DNA from: Martinezella tropici
GTDB lineage: Bacteria; Pseudomonadota; Alphaproteobacteria; Rhizobiales; Rhizobiaceae
Direction: 5' to 3'
DNA: 64,000 nt
NCBI RefSeq assembly: GCF_003287875.1
Contig: NZ_QMKK01000021.1
Coordinates: forward strand, 110,336 to 174,335
The notes beneath the pieces were generated by a model. The model saw nothing but the letters and a program-made list of their open reading frames with translations, was not told the DNA's origin and made no database searches. Positions 43,539 through 53,036 of this stretch are shown here, piece after piece (within the stretch, counting starts at the first letter, position 1; each line of letters starts with the position of its first letter). Made by a program: the position numbers and the translations under genes.

Positions 43539-44981
43539 ATGCGCTCTAGGGTTATTGCCGCCGCCGTTTTTTCCATAGGTCTTGCCGGCGCGCCGCAGGC
43601 TGCCGAGATTAATGAGCAGGGCGCCAGGGAACTTCGCAATATCCTCACCCAACCGCTCTCGCAGGATCTTGCCCGCAGCGATTTCGTAACCGTCAAGCCG
43701 GTGGGCGACCAATACGAAATTGTCTACGATCTCGCGAAATTCTTCGACAAGATCAATTCGCGCGCCTTCTCGGTTACGGGCTTTAAACCGCTCTCCCTCT
43801 TCGCGCGGCCTCTCGAACAAGGGAGATGGCACCTGACGGGCGACAACAGTCTCGATGTCGCCCTGCATTCGCCGACTTCAGACCTTGCCTATTCCATTGC
43901 TTCCAACTCCTTCGACGGGATTTTCGATCCGAAGATCGAGATGATGCGGTCAATGGGCATCAAGAGCAGTGGTGTGAAATTCTCCAGCGTCGGTAGCGGC
44001 CCAAAGAGCGGGCGCAAGCTCGATGCCACCATCGACAGCCTCTCTTTCGCTCACACCGTCACCGACAGCAGCGAAGCCGGCAAGGTCGACCTGCAATTGC
44101 AGGGGACGCTGCAGCGTCTGAGCGAGCAATTCACCGTGCGGCCGGATGGTTCGCCCGTCACCTTCAGCGCCGACAGCGTCGATACGAACCTCACCGCCAC
44201 CAGCCTGCCGGCGAAGGACCTGCGCGCGCTCATTCGCTTCTTCGTTCAGCACGTCAAGGCCAAGCAACTTTCCGAAAGCGGCAGCGAGAAGTTCGAGCAG
44301 CTGGTGCATCGCGCCTTGCCGGTTTTCGGATCGCTCAACAAGACCGTCACCCTCAACGATGTCCTGGTGGTGACCGACAAGGGCAAGGTCGGCGTGAAGC
44401 GCATCGACTACAGCTTCAAGATGGATGGCCTGACCAAGGCCTCCAACGTCAATCTGGAGCTGCGGGCCGAGCAGGTCACACCGGATTCGGGTTTCGTTCC
44501 GGCGGCTTATTCGGCATTCCTTCCGTCAACGCTCGACGTGCAGCTCGGTGTCCCCAACATCAACTTCGAGGGTCTTATCGATACCGGGCTCGATGCGATC
44601 GCCCCGAATGCCGCGCCGGTTTCCGGCGAGGCGTTGAAGCGCACGATGTTCCCGAGCGGCTATGGAACTCTGGAGTTTCCGAAGATCAGCGCCACTTCAG
44701 GCGTCTATGATGTCGAGATTTCCGGCGCGCTGAAAGGTTCGACCAAGCCGCATACCGGCTATTCGCTACAGGCGACGATCCTGGCGCGCGATTTCGACAA
44801 GACGGTTGCCGCCATCCAGGATGCCGCCAAGGCGGAACCGCGCCTGAATAAAGTTTCTTTTGGCTTGCTTGCCGCCAAGGGTTTTGCCAAGACCGATCCC
44901 GACGGTCGTCTACGCTGGGACATCGCGATGGATGAAGACCGCACAGTGACGGTCAATGGTCAGGTGATGAAGAAGCCTTGA
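43539..44981 (+). CDS. Secreted protein, DUF2125-like, tandem paralogue 1
   Basis: 480 residues from ATG 43539, which has GAGG six bases upstream. A signal peptide (MRSRVIAAAVFSIGLAGAPQ) is followed by AAEINEQGARELRNIL. The rest is a long beta-rich periplasmic or secreted domain with no Cys pattern and no known catalytic motif. The C-terminus, KGFAKTDPDGRLRWDI and VTVNGQVM, is nearly the same as in the next gene, so they are paralogues. DUF2125 is my best family guess from memory of similar alphaproteobacterial secreted proteins; no activity is known. Confidence 0.7.
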   Translation: MRSRVIAAAVFSIGLAGAPQAAEINEQGARELRNILTQPLSQDLARSDFVTVKPVGDQYEIVYDLAKFFDKINSRAFSVTGFKPLSLFARPLEQGRWHLTGDNSLDVALHSPTSDLAYSIASNSFDGIFDPKIEMMRSMGIKSSGVKFSSVGSGPKSGRKLDATIDSLSFAHTVTDSSEAGKVDLQLQGTLQRLSEQFTVRPDGSPVTFSADSVDTNLTATSLPAKDLRALIRFFVQHVKAKQLSESGSEKFEQLVHRALPVFGSLNKTVTLNDVLVVTDKGKVGVKRIDYSFKMDGLTKASNVNLELRAEQVTPDSGFVPAAYSAFLPSTLDVQLGVPNINFEGLIDTGLDAIAPNAAPVSGEALKRTMFPSGYGTLEFPKISATSGVYDVEISGALKGSTKPHTGYSLQATILARDFDKTVAAIQDAAKAEPRLNKVSFGLLAAKGFAKTDPDGRLRWDIAMDEDRTVTVNGQVMKKP

Positions 44982-45092
44982 TGTCTGGGGAGCAGGCCGA
45001 TGGATCGGGGCGGCAATAGAGTTTCATTCGAAAGACCGCCCGGTCCTTTTCGAATTTTCACATTTCTTTTCCATCATGTTTGGGGGTGAATT

Positions 45093-46553
45093 ATGCGTTT
45101 CAAAGCGATTGCTGCAGCGACTGTCGTCGCTGCCGGCGTTATTGGCGGTGTGCAGGCGGCTGAGGTCAGCGAGCAGGGTGCGAAGGATCTCTATGGCAAC
45201 CTGACCTATTTCCTGCCTGACGATATCGCCAAGAGCGGTGCAATCTCCGTCAAGCCGGTCGGTGCGAATTATGAGGTGACTTATGATCTGCAGAAGCTGC
45301 TCGACAAGTTGAATGTGAGCGGTTTCAACATCAGCGGACTCAAGCCTTTGATGATGCTGGCGACGCCGCTCGACAGCGGCCTTTGGAATATCGAAGGCAA
45401 CAATGCCATGGACGTGACGGCGCGCTCCGAGCCTGGCAAGGGGTCTGACAGCGAGTTTCGCTATGCATTGGCCTCATCCACGGTCAAGGGCGTTTTCGAT
45501 CCCGCGCTCCACTATCTGCGTTCGATGGAAATGAAGGGGCAGGGCCTTACCTTCGCCGCCAAGACGACCGACGAAAACAAGAGCGTTCAGAAGAACGACG
45601 CCACCGCCGAGAGCATCTCTTATGCGCTATCGTCGGCCGATAGCGGTGAGCCGGGCAGGCTCGATATCAAAATGGACGGCAGCCTGCAGTCGCTCTACAA
45701 CAAGATCTCGTCGGATGACGAGACGCTGGGTGAAATCAAGATCGCGGCAATCGATTTCAACATGGGTGCGACGAAACTGCCCTTGAAGGCGGTGAACTCG
45801 TTGCTGCAGTTCGTCTCCGAGCACAAGGAAGAGAAGACGCTTTCGGATAAGGACAGCGAAGCACTCAAGGCCTTGGTTATGAATGCCATGCCGATCGTCG
45901 GCTCCTTCGATGAATCTGTTGCCATAAAGGACATCGCGCTTGCGACGCCGCTCGGTAATGGCGGGCTGCAGAAGATGGGCTACTCCTTCAAGATCGCCGG
46001 GCCTGCCGATGCCATGAACGCCGATTTCGGATTAAGTGCAGAAAAGCTTACTTTGGAAACGGGCATGGTACCCGAGGACTACGTCGCCTTCATTCCCGAT
46101 ACCGCCGATATTCAGGTGCAGGTACCGAACCTGAACTTTACCGCCCTGATGAATGTCCTGAAGGACACCAATTTCAAAGAGCCGGACGGCAATAAGGCCA
46201 TCGACGAGAAGCTGCAGAAGGCCATGTTCCCCGATGGGACGGTGACCATCAACTTCCCGAAAATCAGCGCCGTTTCCGGCCTCTATGATGTCGAGGCTTC
46301 CGGCAGCATGCGCAGCTGGCTGACCGAGAAGGATCGCGTCGCCATGAAGATGACGGTTTTTGCCCGCGATCTCGACAAGACGATCGCCGCCATCCAGGAG
46401 GCGGCAAAGACCAAGGCCGATCTTTCCCAGGTCTCTTTCGGCCTGATGATGGCCAAGGGTTTTGCCAAAACGGACGCGGATGGGCGCTCGCGCTGGGATA
46501 TCGATCTTTCCGATGACGGTCACGTGTCGGTCAACGGTCAGGTCGTGAAGTAA
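45093..46553 (+). CDS. Secreted protein, DUF2125-like, tandem paralogue 2
   Basis: 486 residues with signal peptide MRFKAIAAATVVAAGVIGG and mature start AEVSEQGAKDLYGNL. It aligns along its length with the preceding gene: SGFNISGLKPLMMLATPLD with the partner's TGFKPLSLFARPLEQ, and the C-terminal SFGLMMAKGFAKTDADGRSR. GGGGGTG precedes the ATG at 45093. The 111-base spacer has a weak hairpin only, so the two could be co-transcribed. The paralogues have clearly diverged, suggesting an old duplication. Function unknown. Confidence 0.7.
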   Translation: MRFKAIAAATVVAAGVIGGVQAAEVSEQGAKDLYGNLTYFLPDDIAKSGAISVKPVGANYEVTYDLQKLLDKLNVSGFNISGLKPLMMLATPLDSGLWNIEGNNAMDVTARSEPGKGSDSEFRYALASSTVKGVFDPALHYLRSMEMKGQGLTFAAKTTDENKSVQKNDATAESISYALSSADSGEPGRLDIKMDGSLQSLYNKISSDDETLGEIKIAAIDFNMGATKLPLKAVNSLLQFVSEHKEEKTLSDKDSEALKALVMNAMPIVGSFDESVAIKDIALATPLGNGGLQKMGYSFKIAGPADAMNADFGLSAEKLTLETGMVPEDYVAFIPDTADIQVQVPNLNFTALMNVLKDTNFKEPDGNKAIDEKLQKAMFPDGTVTINFPKISAVSGLYDVEASGSMRSWLTEKDRVAMKMTVFARDLDKTIAAIQEAAKTKADLSQVSFGLMMAKGFAKTDADGRSRWDIDLSDDGHVSVNGQVVK

Positions 46554-46578
46554 GTCATCCTCAAATCAGAATGCGATC

Positions 46579-47814
46579 ATGTTTGTCCTGAAGCCACTCA
46601 GCCAGCGCTCGATCTCGCTTCTATGGGCCGGTCAGGTGCTGGCGGCGACAGGCTCCGAATTCTACATGGTCGCGGTCGTCTGGATCGCGGCCGATTTCAT
46701 CGGCAGCGATGCGGGATATGTGTCCGCGCTGCAATCCGGCGCGCTGCTGATCGGCAGCTTTTTCGGCGGCATCGTTACGGATCGTTGGCGCCACAGCACC
46801 ACGATGATCGCGAGCGATCTCATGCGGGCGGCTCTGCTGCTGATGCTGTCGCTCGCCGGGCTTCTGCATATGATGAGCCTGCCGCTACTGATGGTGCTTG
46901 CCGGGTGCATCGCCTTGCTCACATCAGCATTCGATCCGTCGCTGCAGGCAACGCTGCCGAGGATTGCGGTCGATCCGGACGTCCGACATGCGACAAACGG
47001 CCTGTTCGACGCCACCCGCCGCATGGCGCGCATTCTCGGCCCGAGCCTGATCGCACTGGTGAACGGGTTTCTACCGAAATCGCAATTCTTCACCGTGACG
47101 GCAGCGACTTTCGGGCTTTCGGCGCTTGCGGTTTGGCTGGCGGTGGCAAGGCTGCCGGCGGCCCCGCGACGGCGCGAATTTTCTGGAATGGCCGCTGTCG
47201 TGGATGGTGTTCTCGGTGGATGGCGCGCGGCGCGAGGCCATGCGGCGATCCTCTATGGCCTGTTCACCAACCTGATGGGAAATATCGCCTGGGCCATGGG
47301 AATCCTGCTCGGCATGATCCTGCATCTGCGCGAAACCAGCGCCGATCCGCTGACCGATTATAGCCTGATGATGACCGCTTATGGCGTCGGCAACCTGACG
47401 ACAAATCTGATCCTAAGCAGCGTCAGGCCACGCCGGCCGGTGGTCTGGATCGTCGCGGCAAAGCTCATTTTCGGAGCAGGAGTCTTCCTGTTGCCGCTGA
47501 TGCATGACCGCATATGGCTGATGATCGTCGCCTGCTTTGCGGCGATCAACGGTCCGTTCGAGAACCTTGCCATGCTGCATCTGATGCAGACGCGCAGTGA
47601 GCCGCATAGGCTGGCGCAGGTCTATCGTCTGCTGATGTGCGCGATCTTTACGGGCCTGCTTTTGGCCTATCTGATGTCGCCGAGCTTGTTTGCCTGGTTC
47701 GGCATCGGACCTTCGATCATGGGATCGGGGGCGGCCGTCTTCATTTCCGGCCTGATCGGAATTGGTCTGCTGGCATGGAAGCAGGCACATCCGGCGAGCG
47801 CAAAGGCCGTCTGA
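46579..47814 (+). CDS. Major facilitator superfamily transporter
   Basis: 411 residues with about 12 helices. The MFS signature around loop 2-3, GGIVTDRWRHSTTM (about 56-69), is present in weakened form, and helix 1 reads ISLLWAGQVLAATGSEFYMV. It belongs to the enterobactin-exporter/MFS_3 type, an inner-membrane secondary transporter, most likely an efflux carrier; the substrate is unknown. It starts 25 bases after the second paralogue and may be in the same transcript, convergent with prs. Confidence 0.88.
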   Translation: MFVLKPLSQRSISLLWAGQVLAATGSEFYMVAVVWIAADFIGSDAGYVSALQSGALLIGSFFGGIVTDRWRHSTTMIASDLMRAALLLMLSLAGLLHMMSLPLLMVLAGCIALLTSAFDPSLQATLPRIAVDPDVRHATNGLFDATRRMARILGPSLIALVNGFLPKSQFFTVTAATFGLSALAVWLAVARLPAAPRRREFSGMAAVVDGVLGGWRAARGHAAILYGLFTNLMGNIAWAMGILLGMILHLRETSADPLTDYSLMMTAYGVGNLTTNLILSSVRPRRPVVWIVAAKLIFGAGVFLLPLMHDRIWLMIVACFAAINGPFENLAMLHLMQTRSEPHRLAQVYRLLMCAIFTGLLLAYLMSPSLFAWFGIGPSIMGSGAAVFISGLIGIGLLAWKQAHPASAKAV

Positions 47815-47829
47815 AATGTCGTTCTAGCC

Positions 47830-48762
47830 TTAATCGAACAGGCTTGAAACCGATTCTTCCTGACTGGTGCGGTTGATGGCTTCGCCGATGAGGGTTGCCG
47901 TCGTGATGACGCGGATGTTGGGCGCCGATTGCACGGCGGTCGTCGGCTGAATGGAATCGGTGATCACCAGTTCCTTCAGCTGCGAGTTGGCCACGCGCGT
48001 CACGGCGCCGCCGGAGAGCACGCCGTGGGTGATATACGCGGTGACGCTTGCCGCGCCCTTTGCGAGCAGAGCATCGGCCGCGTTGCAGAGCGTGCCGCCG
48101 GAATCGACGATGTCGTCGATCAGCAGGCAGTCTTTCCCTTCCACTTCACCGATGATGTTCATCACTTCGGATTCACCCGGGCGATCACGGCGCTTGTCCA
48201 CGATCGCCAGCAGACAGTCGAGGCGTTTGGCGAGCGCGCGGGCGCGTACGACACCGCCGACGTCCGGGGAAACGACCATGACGTTGCCGATATCGTAATT
48301 CGCCTTGATGTCGCGCGTCAGGATCGGCAGCGCATAGAGATTGTCCGTCGGGATATCGAAGAAGCCCTGGATCTGGCCCGCGTGCAGGTCAAGCGTGAGA
48401 ACGCGGTCGGCGCCTGCCTCGGTGATCAGATTGGCCACCAGCTTGGCCGAGATCGGCGTACGACCGGAGGCTCGGCGATCCTGGCGGGCATAGCCGAAAT
48501 AGGGAAGGACCGCCGTGATGCGTCGCGCCGAAGAGCGCCGCATGGCGTCGATCATGATCAACAGTTCCATGAGATGATCGTTGGCCGGGAATGAGGTCGG
48601 CTGGACGACAAATACGTCCTCGCCGCGCACGTTCTCCTGGATTTCAACGAAGATTTCCTGGTCCGCGAAGCGCCTGACACTGGCCTTGCCTAAGGGAACG
48701 TTGAGATAATTGCAGATCGCTTCGGCGAGATGCCGGTTCGAATTGCCTGCGAAAACCTTCAT
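47830..48762 (-). CDS. prs: Ribose-phosphate pyrophosphokinase
   Basis: 310 residues, class I PRPP synthetase. It makes PRPP from ribose-5-phosphate and ATP, feeding purine, pyrimidine, His, Trp and NAD synthesis. Visible: the N-terminal [15 protein letters not shown], the ATP-binding [16 protein letters not shown] (about 94-109), the signature [14 protein letters not shown] (about 129-142) and the PRPP-binding [10 protein letters not shown] (about 220-229). It is downstream of the lipoprotein gene on the same strand and converges on the MFS gene. Confidence 0.97.
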   Translation of the reverse strand: MKVFAGNSNRHLAEAICNYLNVPLGKASVRRFADQEIFVEIQENVRGEDVFVVQPTSFPANDHLMELLIMIDAMRRSSARRITAVLPYFGYARQDRRASGRTPISAKLVANLITEAGADRVLTLDLHAGQIQGFFDIPTDNLYALPILTRDIKANYDIGNVMVVSPDVGGVVRARALAKRLDCLLAIVDKRRDRPGESEVMNIIGEVEGKDCLLIDDIVDSGGTLCNAADALLAKGAASVTAYITHGVLSGGAVTRVANSQLKELVITDSIQPTTAVQSAPNIRVITTATLIGEAINRTSQEESVSSLFD

Positions 48763-48867
48763 TGTGGCCCGCCTGTTACCAACCTGATAGCCGCGCTTTT
48801 AACCGCCTTGCTCTCGAATGCAAGGGGGAGATGCGCGTTAGCTTTCATATTTCTGAAAAGCTTATGG

Positions 48868-49737
48868 CTATCCACCGTTGGAATCGCGCCAGGAATTGAA
48901 TTCCGACATGGTTTTGGAGGCAATTTTCTGCATGACGGTCGGAGGAACGGCCGACCATGGGTCGCCGCGCTTCAGCGGCGTGCTTTCCGAACCCTGTATG
49001 CGGTGTACGCGGTTGCCGTTGCCATCGAGTACATCCCACACATAGGTCACCGAAATCTGCGGACCGTCCTCGAAAGCCGAGAGATAGCCCTTGAGAATAT
49101 AGGCTGCGCTGGAATCGCTCGAGCTCTTGATCGTCAGGCCGAGGGCGCGGGCGTCGGCGCCGAGCTGGCGCGACAGCGGCGTGACGGCATCGACGGGCGC
49201 ACCGATGATCGGCAGGAAACGGATGCTGTTGCCTCCGGCCGCAGCTGCCGGCGGCAGGGATGCCTGCTGTTGCGGCGGCTGATCATCCGCAGCCTGTTCC
49301 TGCTGCTGTTGTGGTGGTGGCGGATCTTCCAACAGGCGCCGGTCGGCCTCGCGTTGCTCGTCGGCCTCCGAGAACTGATTGTTGGCAGGGGCGATGGATG
49401 CGGTACGGGAACCGTCGAGCGGGCGGGAGGCATAAGGATTGGTGCCGTTCGATTTCAGAGCCGATGCCTGTTCATCGAGCGTGCCGCCACCGCCGTAGTT
49501 TTGCGGCTGATAGGCTTGCTGCGAGGTCTGCTGCTGATAACCGTAGCTCTCCTGAGAGCCTTGATAGGTCTGGCGACGCTGGGGTGCCGCGGCTATGCGT
49601 TCGACATCGCGCTGCGTGACCGGGCTCGAGCCGGCATCGCCGATCGCCTCGGGCGGTGTCAGGGCGTCCGTGGTGTTGCAGGCGGAGAGCGCGAGGCAAA
49701 TGCCGGCGACAGTCAACGTTATCCTGACCAATCCCAT
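48868..49737 (-). CDS. Outer-membrane/periplasmic lipoprotein, Gln-rich
   Basis: 289 residues. The lipobox LALSAC (about 15-20) marks the Cys for lipidation after signal peptidase II cleavage. The following 120 residues are Gln/Pro/Ala/Ser-rich and probably disordered (QQQEQAADDQPPQQQA region). The C-terminal part from about 150 (IGAPVDAVTPLSRQLGADAR to DPWSAVPPTVMQKIASKTM) is folded alpha/beta. The function is unknown. It sits between the M24-like gene and prs and could be processed by the Lgt encoded 3.3 kb upstream in the same block. Confidence 0.78.
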   Translation of the reverse strand: MGLVRITLTVAGICLALSACNTTDALTPPEAIGDAGSSPVTQRDVERIAAAPQRRQTYQGSQESYGYQQQTSQQAYQPQNYGGGGTLDEQASALKSNGTNPYASRPLDGSRTASIAPANNQFSEADEQREADRRLLEDPPPPQQQQEQAADDQPPQQQASLPPAAAAGGNSIRFLPIIGAPVDAVTPLSRQLGADARALGLTIKSSSDSSAAYILKGYLSAFEDGPQISVTYVWDVLDGNGNRVHRIQGSESTPLKRGDPWSAVPPTVMQKIASKTMSEFNSWRDSNGG

Positions 49738-49791
49738 CGACGCGATCCTTTCTCCCGACGGCCTGACCGCCCAGGATCGCTATCTTACGCC

Positions 49792-50943
49792 CTAACGGTT
49801 AAGAAATTCGAGAGGGTGGCGGGAAAGGGCTTTCGGGGCTTGCGATGTCGTCAGATAGGTCTGGCCGAGGGTCATTGCGGTGCCGCTGTCGGAATCCATG
49901 ATGATCATGTGCACGAAGAGGGACATGTTCTCCTGGATCTCCTGCGGATTGCCCATATGGAACATCTCATGCTCCATCCAGGAGGGCGAGAAGCGGGCGC
50001 CGAGCGAATAGCCGCAGGCGTTCAGCCGATGCCGGGCAAGGCCGCGTTCATCCATGATCTTGGCATGCATGTCGAAGACGTCGCCGAAGGTGTGCCCCGG
50101 CATCAGGATCGTCTCGATCGCCTGCAGAGTTTCCAGGCACGCGCTGTAGAGTTCGCGGTGGCGATGGCTGGGATTGCCGATGACGATCGTGCGCATCATG
50201 GCCGCATGGTAGTGGGCATCGACCCCAGCCCATTCAAGCGTCAGCTGATCATCGGGGTCGAGCTTGCGGCGTCCGGATTTGTAGCGGCAGAGCAGGGCTT
50301 CCGCGCCGGAGCCGATGATGAATTCGTTGGCGGGGTAATCGCCGCCGCCGGAAAAGATGGCGCCTTGCATGGCGGCGAGGATATCGGCTTCGTCCGCGCC
50401 GGGCTTTATCAGAGACAGGGCTGCGTCCAGAGCATTATCGGCCAATGCGGCGGCGCGTTCGACATGGACGATTTCCGCAGGGCTCTTCGTCAGGCGCAGG
50501 CCGCTTATCAGATAGGAGGCATCGGCGATCTGGCCGAAACTGGCAAGCTGCTGATCGAGAAGGCGGGCTACTCGGCCGGTCATGCCATGGGTATCGTATT
50601 CGACGCCGATGCGGGTTCCGAGGAGGTCGAGGTCCGACAAAAGCTCCTTGAGATCGAGCGTCGGATCGGCGTTGACGCGATCGACCCAGATGCGGATGTC
50701 TGTCATAACGGATGTGAGTTGTGCCTGGCGCAGATCGGCCGAGCGCGTCAGAAGCGTCAGGGAACCGTCCGCCTTGACGACCAAGGCCTGGAAGAAGCAA
50801 TAGCCGAACGTATCGTAGCCGGTCAGCCAGTACATGCTCTCCTGGGCGAAGAGCAGCATGGCATCGAGCTTTTCTTCCTGCATCCTCGCCAGCAGCCGCG
50901 CCAGACGAGCATCGTATTCGCTGCGTTCGAAATGCAGGGCCAT
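49792..50943 (-). CDS. M24 (pita-bread) fold protein lacking metal ligands
   Basis: 383 residues from ATG 50943 (GGAAGG upstream). A creatinase-type N-domain (residues 1-150) precedes an M24 domain. The five metal positions are not conserved: VDAHYHAAMMRT (about 240) keeps the first Asp only, and ACGYSLGARF replaces the HGxGH type motif. The ENMSLFVHMIIMD and SGTAMTLGQTYL segments lack the two Glu ligands. Creatinase is the known example of a non-metal pita-bread hydrolase. This protein is therefore more likely a creatinase-like C-N hydrolase than an Xaa-Pro peptidase; the substrate is unknown. Confidence 0.75.
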   Translation of the reverse strand: MALHFERSEYDARLARLLARMQEEKLDAMLLFAQESMYWLTGYDTFGYCFFQALVVKADGSLTLLTRSADLRQAQLTSVMTDIRIWVDRVNADPTLDLKELLSDLDLLGTRIGVEYDTHGMTGRVARLLDQQLASFGQIADASYLISGLRLTKSPAEIVHVERAAALADNALDAALSLIKPGADEADILAAMQGAIFSGGGDYPANEFIIGSGAEALLCRYKSGRRKLDPDDQLTLEWAGVDAHYHAAMMRTIVIGNPSHRHRELYSACLETLQAIETILMPGHTFGDVFDMHAKIMDERGLARHRLNACGYSLGARFSPSWMEHEMFHMGNPQEIQENMSLFVHMIIMDSDSGTAMTLGQTYLTTSQAPKALSRHPLEFLNR

Positions 50944-50944
50944 A

Positions 50945-51772
50945 TCAAGCTGCCTTCCCGATGGCGATGGCGGAAATCTGTCGACCGTAATCCGGCTCCC
51001 TGGCATGGGTCGTGCGCCGATAGGAGAAGAAGAGTTCCGGATCCGGGTAGGTGCAGAGGTTCAGGCTTTCGGCCGTGACGCCAGCCTTGCGCAGGCGATC
51101 GACGGTTAGGGACGGTAGATCGAACATGGCGTGGCCGTCTCGCTCCGAAGGGGCGAAGTATCGCGCATAGCCAGGATCATGGGCGAGGAAACGTTCGACG
51201 AATTCGGGGCCGACCTCATAACTCGACTGACTGATAGAGGGGCCGAGGCAGGCAACGATCGTCTCGCGTCTCGCGCCAAGTGCTTCCATCGCATCGATGG
51301 TGTTTTCCAGGACGCCGGTCAGCGCGCCCTTCCAGCCCGCGTGGGCGGCGCCTATGACCCGGTTTTCCGGATCGGCGAAGAGGATGGGGCCGCAATCGGC
51401 GGCGAGCACGCCAAGCGCAATACCAGGCGTCGCGGTCACCATCGCGTCGGCCTGCGGCCGGCTGCCGTCATAGTGTGCGCCGATGGTTACGACATCGGGC
51501 GAATGGACCTGATGCACGGTGGCAAGCTGATCGAGAGGAAGCCCGAACCAGCCGGCGACGCGGCGCCGGTTCTCCTGTACGTGCTCGCGATTGTCGTTCG
51601 AGCCGAGCCCGACGTTCAATCCGCGATAGAGACCTTCAGAAATACCGCCAGCACGGGTGAAATAGCCATGGCGGATGCCGGCAGCCTCGGCGGCGCTCAG
51701 CAGCGTGCTAGCAAGTGGTGTCGGCAACTGGAACGTCCCTTGATATCTGGTTTTGCCTATCGTGCTTGACAT
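50945..51772 (-). CDS. pgeF: Peptidoglycan editing factor (laccase-domain)
   Basis: 275 residues, the YfiH/PgeF family, once called polyphenol oxidase. It corrects wrong amino acids in peptidoglycan stem precursors and has purine nucleoside activities. The zinc ligands are visible: VHQVHSPDV (about 84-92), LAADCGPILFAD (about 121-132) and GAAHAGWKGAL (about 139-149). It lies 1 base before the M24-like start and follows the MidA-like gene, the common alphaproteobacterial order. Cytosolic. Confidence 0.9.
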   Translation of the reverse strand: MSSTIGKTRYQGTFQLPTPLASTLLSAAEAAGIRHGYFTRAGGISEGLYRGLNVGLGSNDNREHVQENRRRVAGWFGLPLDQLATVHQVHSPDVVTIGAHYDGSRPQADAMVTATPGIALGVLAADCGPILFADPENRVIGAAHAGWKGALTGVLENTIDAMEALGARRETIVACLGPSISQSSYEVGPEFVERFLAHDPGYARYFAPSERDGHAMFDLPSLTVDRLRKAGVTAESLNLCTYPDPELFFSYRRTTHAREPDYGRQISAIAIGKAA

Positions 51773-51862
51773 AACGCAGCCGCGGCGAAGCAGTTCGATC
51801 TCAGCGGCGATGTTGGCCCAGGCCTACGCGCACTGTCAATCCGCCGGATCGATAGTGGGGAT

Positions 51863-52960
51863 TCAGCCGACAGGGCGAAAGGGCAGGAGCTCGATCGCCG
51901 GGCTGGAAACGGCCAGCACCTTGAAAAGCTCTCCCATCTTGCCTTCGCCTGTGCCGGCGAGCCTCTCTACGGCGATGCGGATGTTCTCCTGCGTTGCTGC
52001 ATCCTGGTCCCGTCCGAGGGCGGCTGCGCGCTCGAGCAGACCGAGCCCGACGAGGAAATCGCCTTGATGACAGCAGCCATTGATGTGGATGCCGGAGGCG
52101 AGCGCGGTTTGCGCAAGATGCTGGAAATCGACATGGCTGGTGAGATCCGCTTCGCCGGGATGTTCCAGCGGCGGGTCGTATTCATGCATGCGCACGGCCT
52201 GCAGCGTGTCGCCGAAGCTTGTCGCCATGTGACCGTAATCGATGGCGAGCGCCGTACCGCCATGCGCCGCCAGCCGGTCGCAGATCGTCGTCATGACGGC
52301 CTGGCGGGCGGGAGCGATCTCGAACACCGTGCCGATCGGCGGAAGCCCGCCGTCCGGAAGAAGCGCGGGATCGAGCGTGGCGACACCCGTCGTGAAAGTC
52401 AGCTCGTCGTTGACGTCGAGGCCGACGGCGCGCTCGCGAAATCCGTTGGCGGTGCGAACGAACTGACGGATCGGAATGGCATCGAAGAGTTCGTTGGCGA
52501 CAATCAGCGTGAAGCCTTCCGGCACTTCGGCAAAATCCGTGTGCCAGGAGATTTTTGCGCCGTAGGCTTCGAGGGTCTGCTGCTGGAAGCCCTGCAGGCG
52601 CTCGCTGGTTTCGACGAGATGGACCGTCATGGCATCATAGAGCGGCGGAGCCAGCTTGCCGATGACGCGCAGCATGTCCGACATCATCGTGCCACGGCCC
52701 GGGCCGATTTCGACGAGACGCACTTCGACCGGCGTTCCATGCCGCTGCCAGGCGTGCACCATGAAGACGCCGATCATCTCGCCGAAAAGCTGACTGATTT
52801 CGGGTGCCGTGACGAAGTCGCCGGACTGACCGAAGGGTTCGCGCGTCTTGTAATAACCATGCACCGGATCGGCGAGACACAGCGAAAAATAATCCGTGAT
52901 GCTCAATGGCCCGTTGGTGCGGATGATGGCTTTGATTTTTTCACCGAGCGCCGTCGTCAT
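51863..52960 (-). CDS. MidA/NDUFAF7-type SAM-dependent methyltransferase
   Basis: 365 residues. The SAM-binding motif is VEIGPGRGTMMSDMLR (about 82-97), and the DUF185 lead YFSLCLADPVHGYYKTREPF (about 23-42) defines the family. The mitochondrial member methylates an Arg of complex I subunit NDUFS2, aiding assembly; a similar role in bacterial NADH dehydrogenase assembly is likely but untested. It is 90 bases upstream of pgeF and 76 bases after lgt in a co-directional block. Confidence 0.9.
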   Translation of the reverse strand: MTTALGEKIKAIIRTNGPLSITDYFSLCLADPVHGYYKTREPFGQSGDFVTAPEISQLFGEMIGVFMVHAWQRHGTPVEVRLVEIGPGRGTMMSDMLRVIGKLAPPLYDAMTVHLVETSERLQGFQQQTLEAYGAKISWHTDFAEVPEGFTLIVANELFDAIPIRQFVRTANGFRERAVGLDVNDELTFTTGVATLDPALLPDGGLPPIGTVFEIAPARQAVMTTICDRLAAHGGTALAIDYGHMATSFGDTLQAVRMHEYDPPLEHPGEADLTSHVDFQHLAQTALASGIHINGCCHQGDFLVGLGLLERAAALGRDQDAATQENIRIAVERLAGTGEGKMGELFKVLAVSSPAIELLPFRPVG

Positions 52961-53036
52961 TCTTTGCTTTCGCTAATGCGCGGTCCTGACAGGCTGGGAG
53001 CCTCTTTTGAAAAGACCACGCGATATTGACCCCACC

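Noticed and set aside
44995..45055. Possible GGGGCGG/CCGCCC hairpin between the tandem paralogues
   Set aside because: Long loop, only six pairs and the CTTTT tail is offset; not good enough to call a terminator, so co-transcription of the two genes stays possible.
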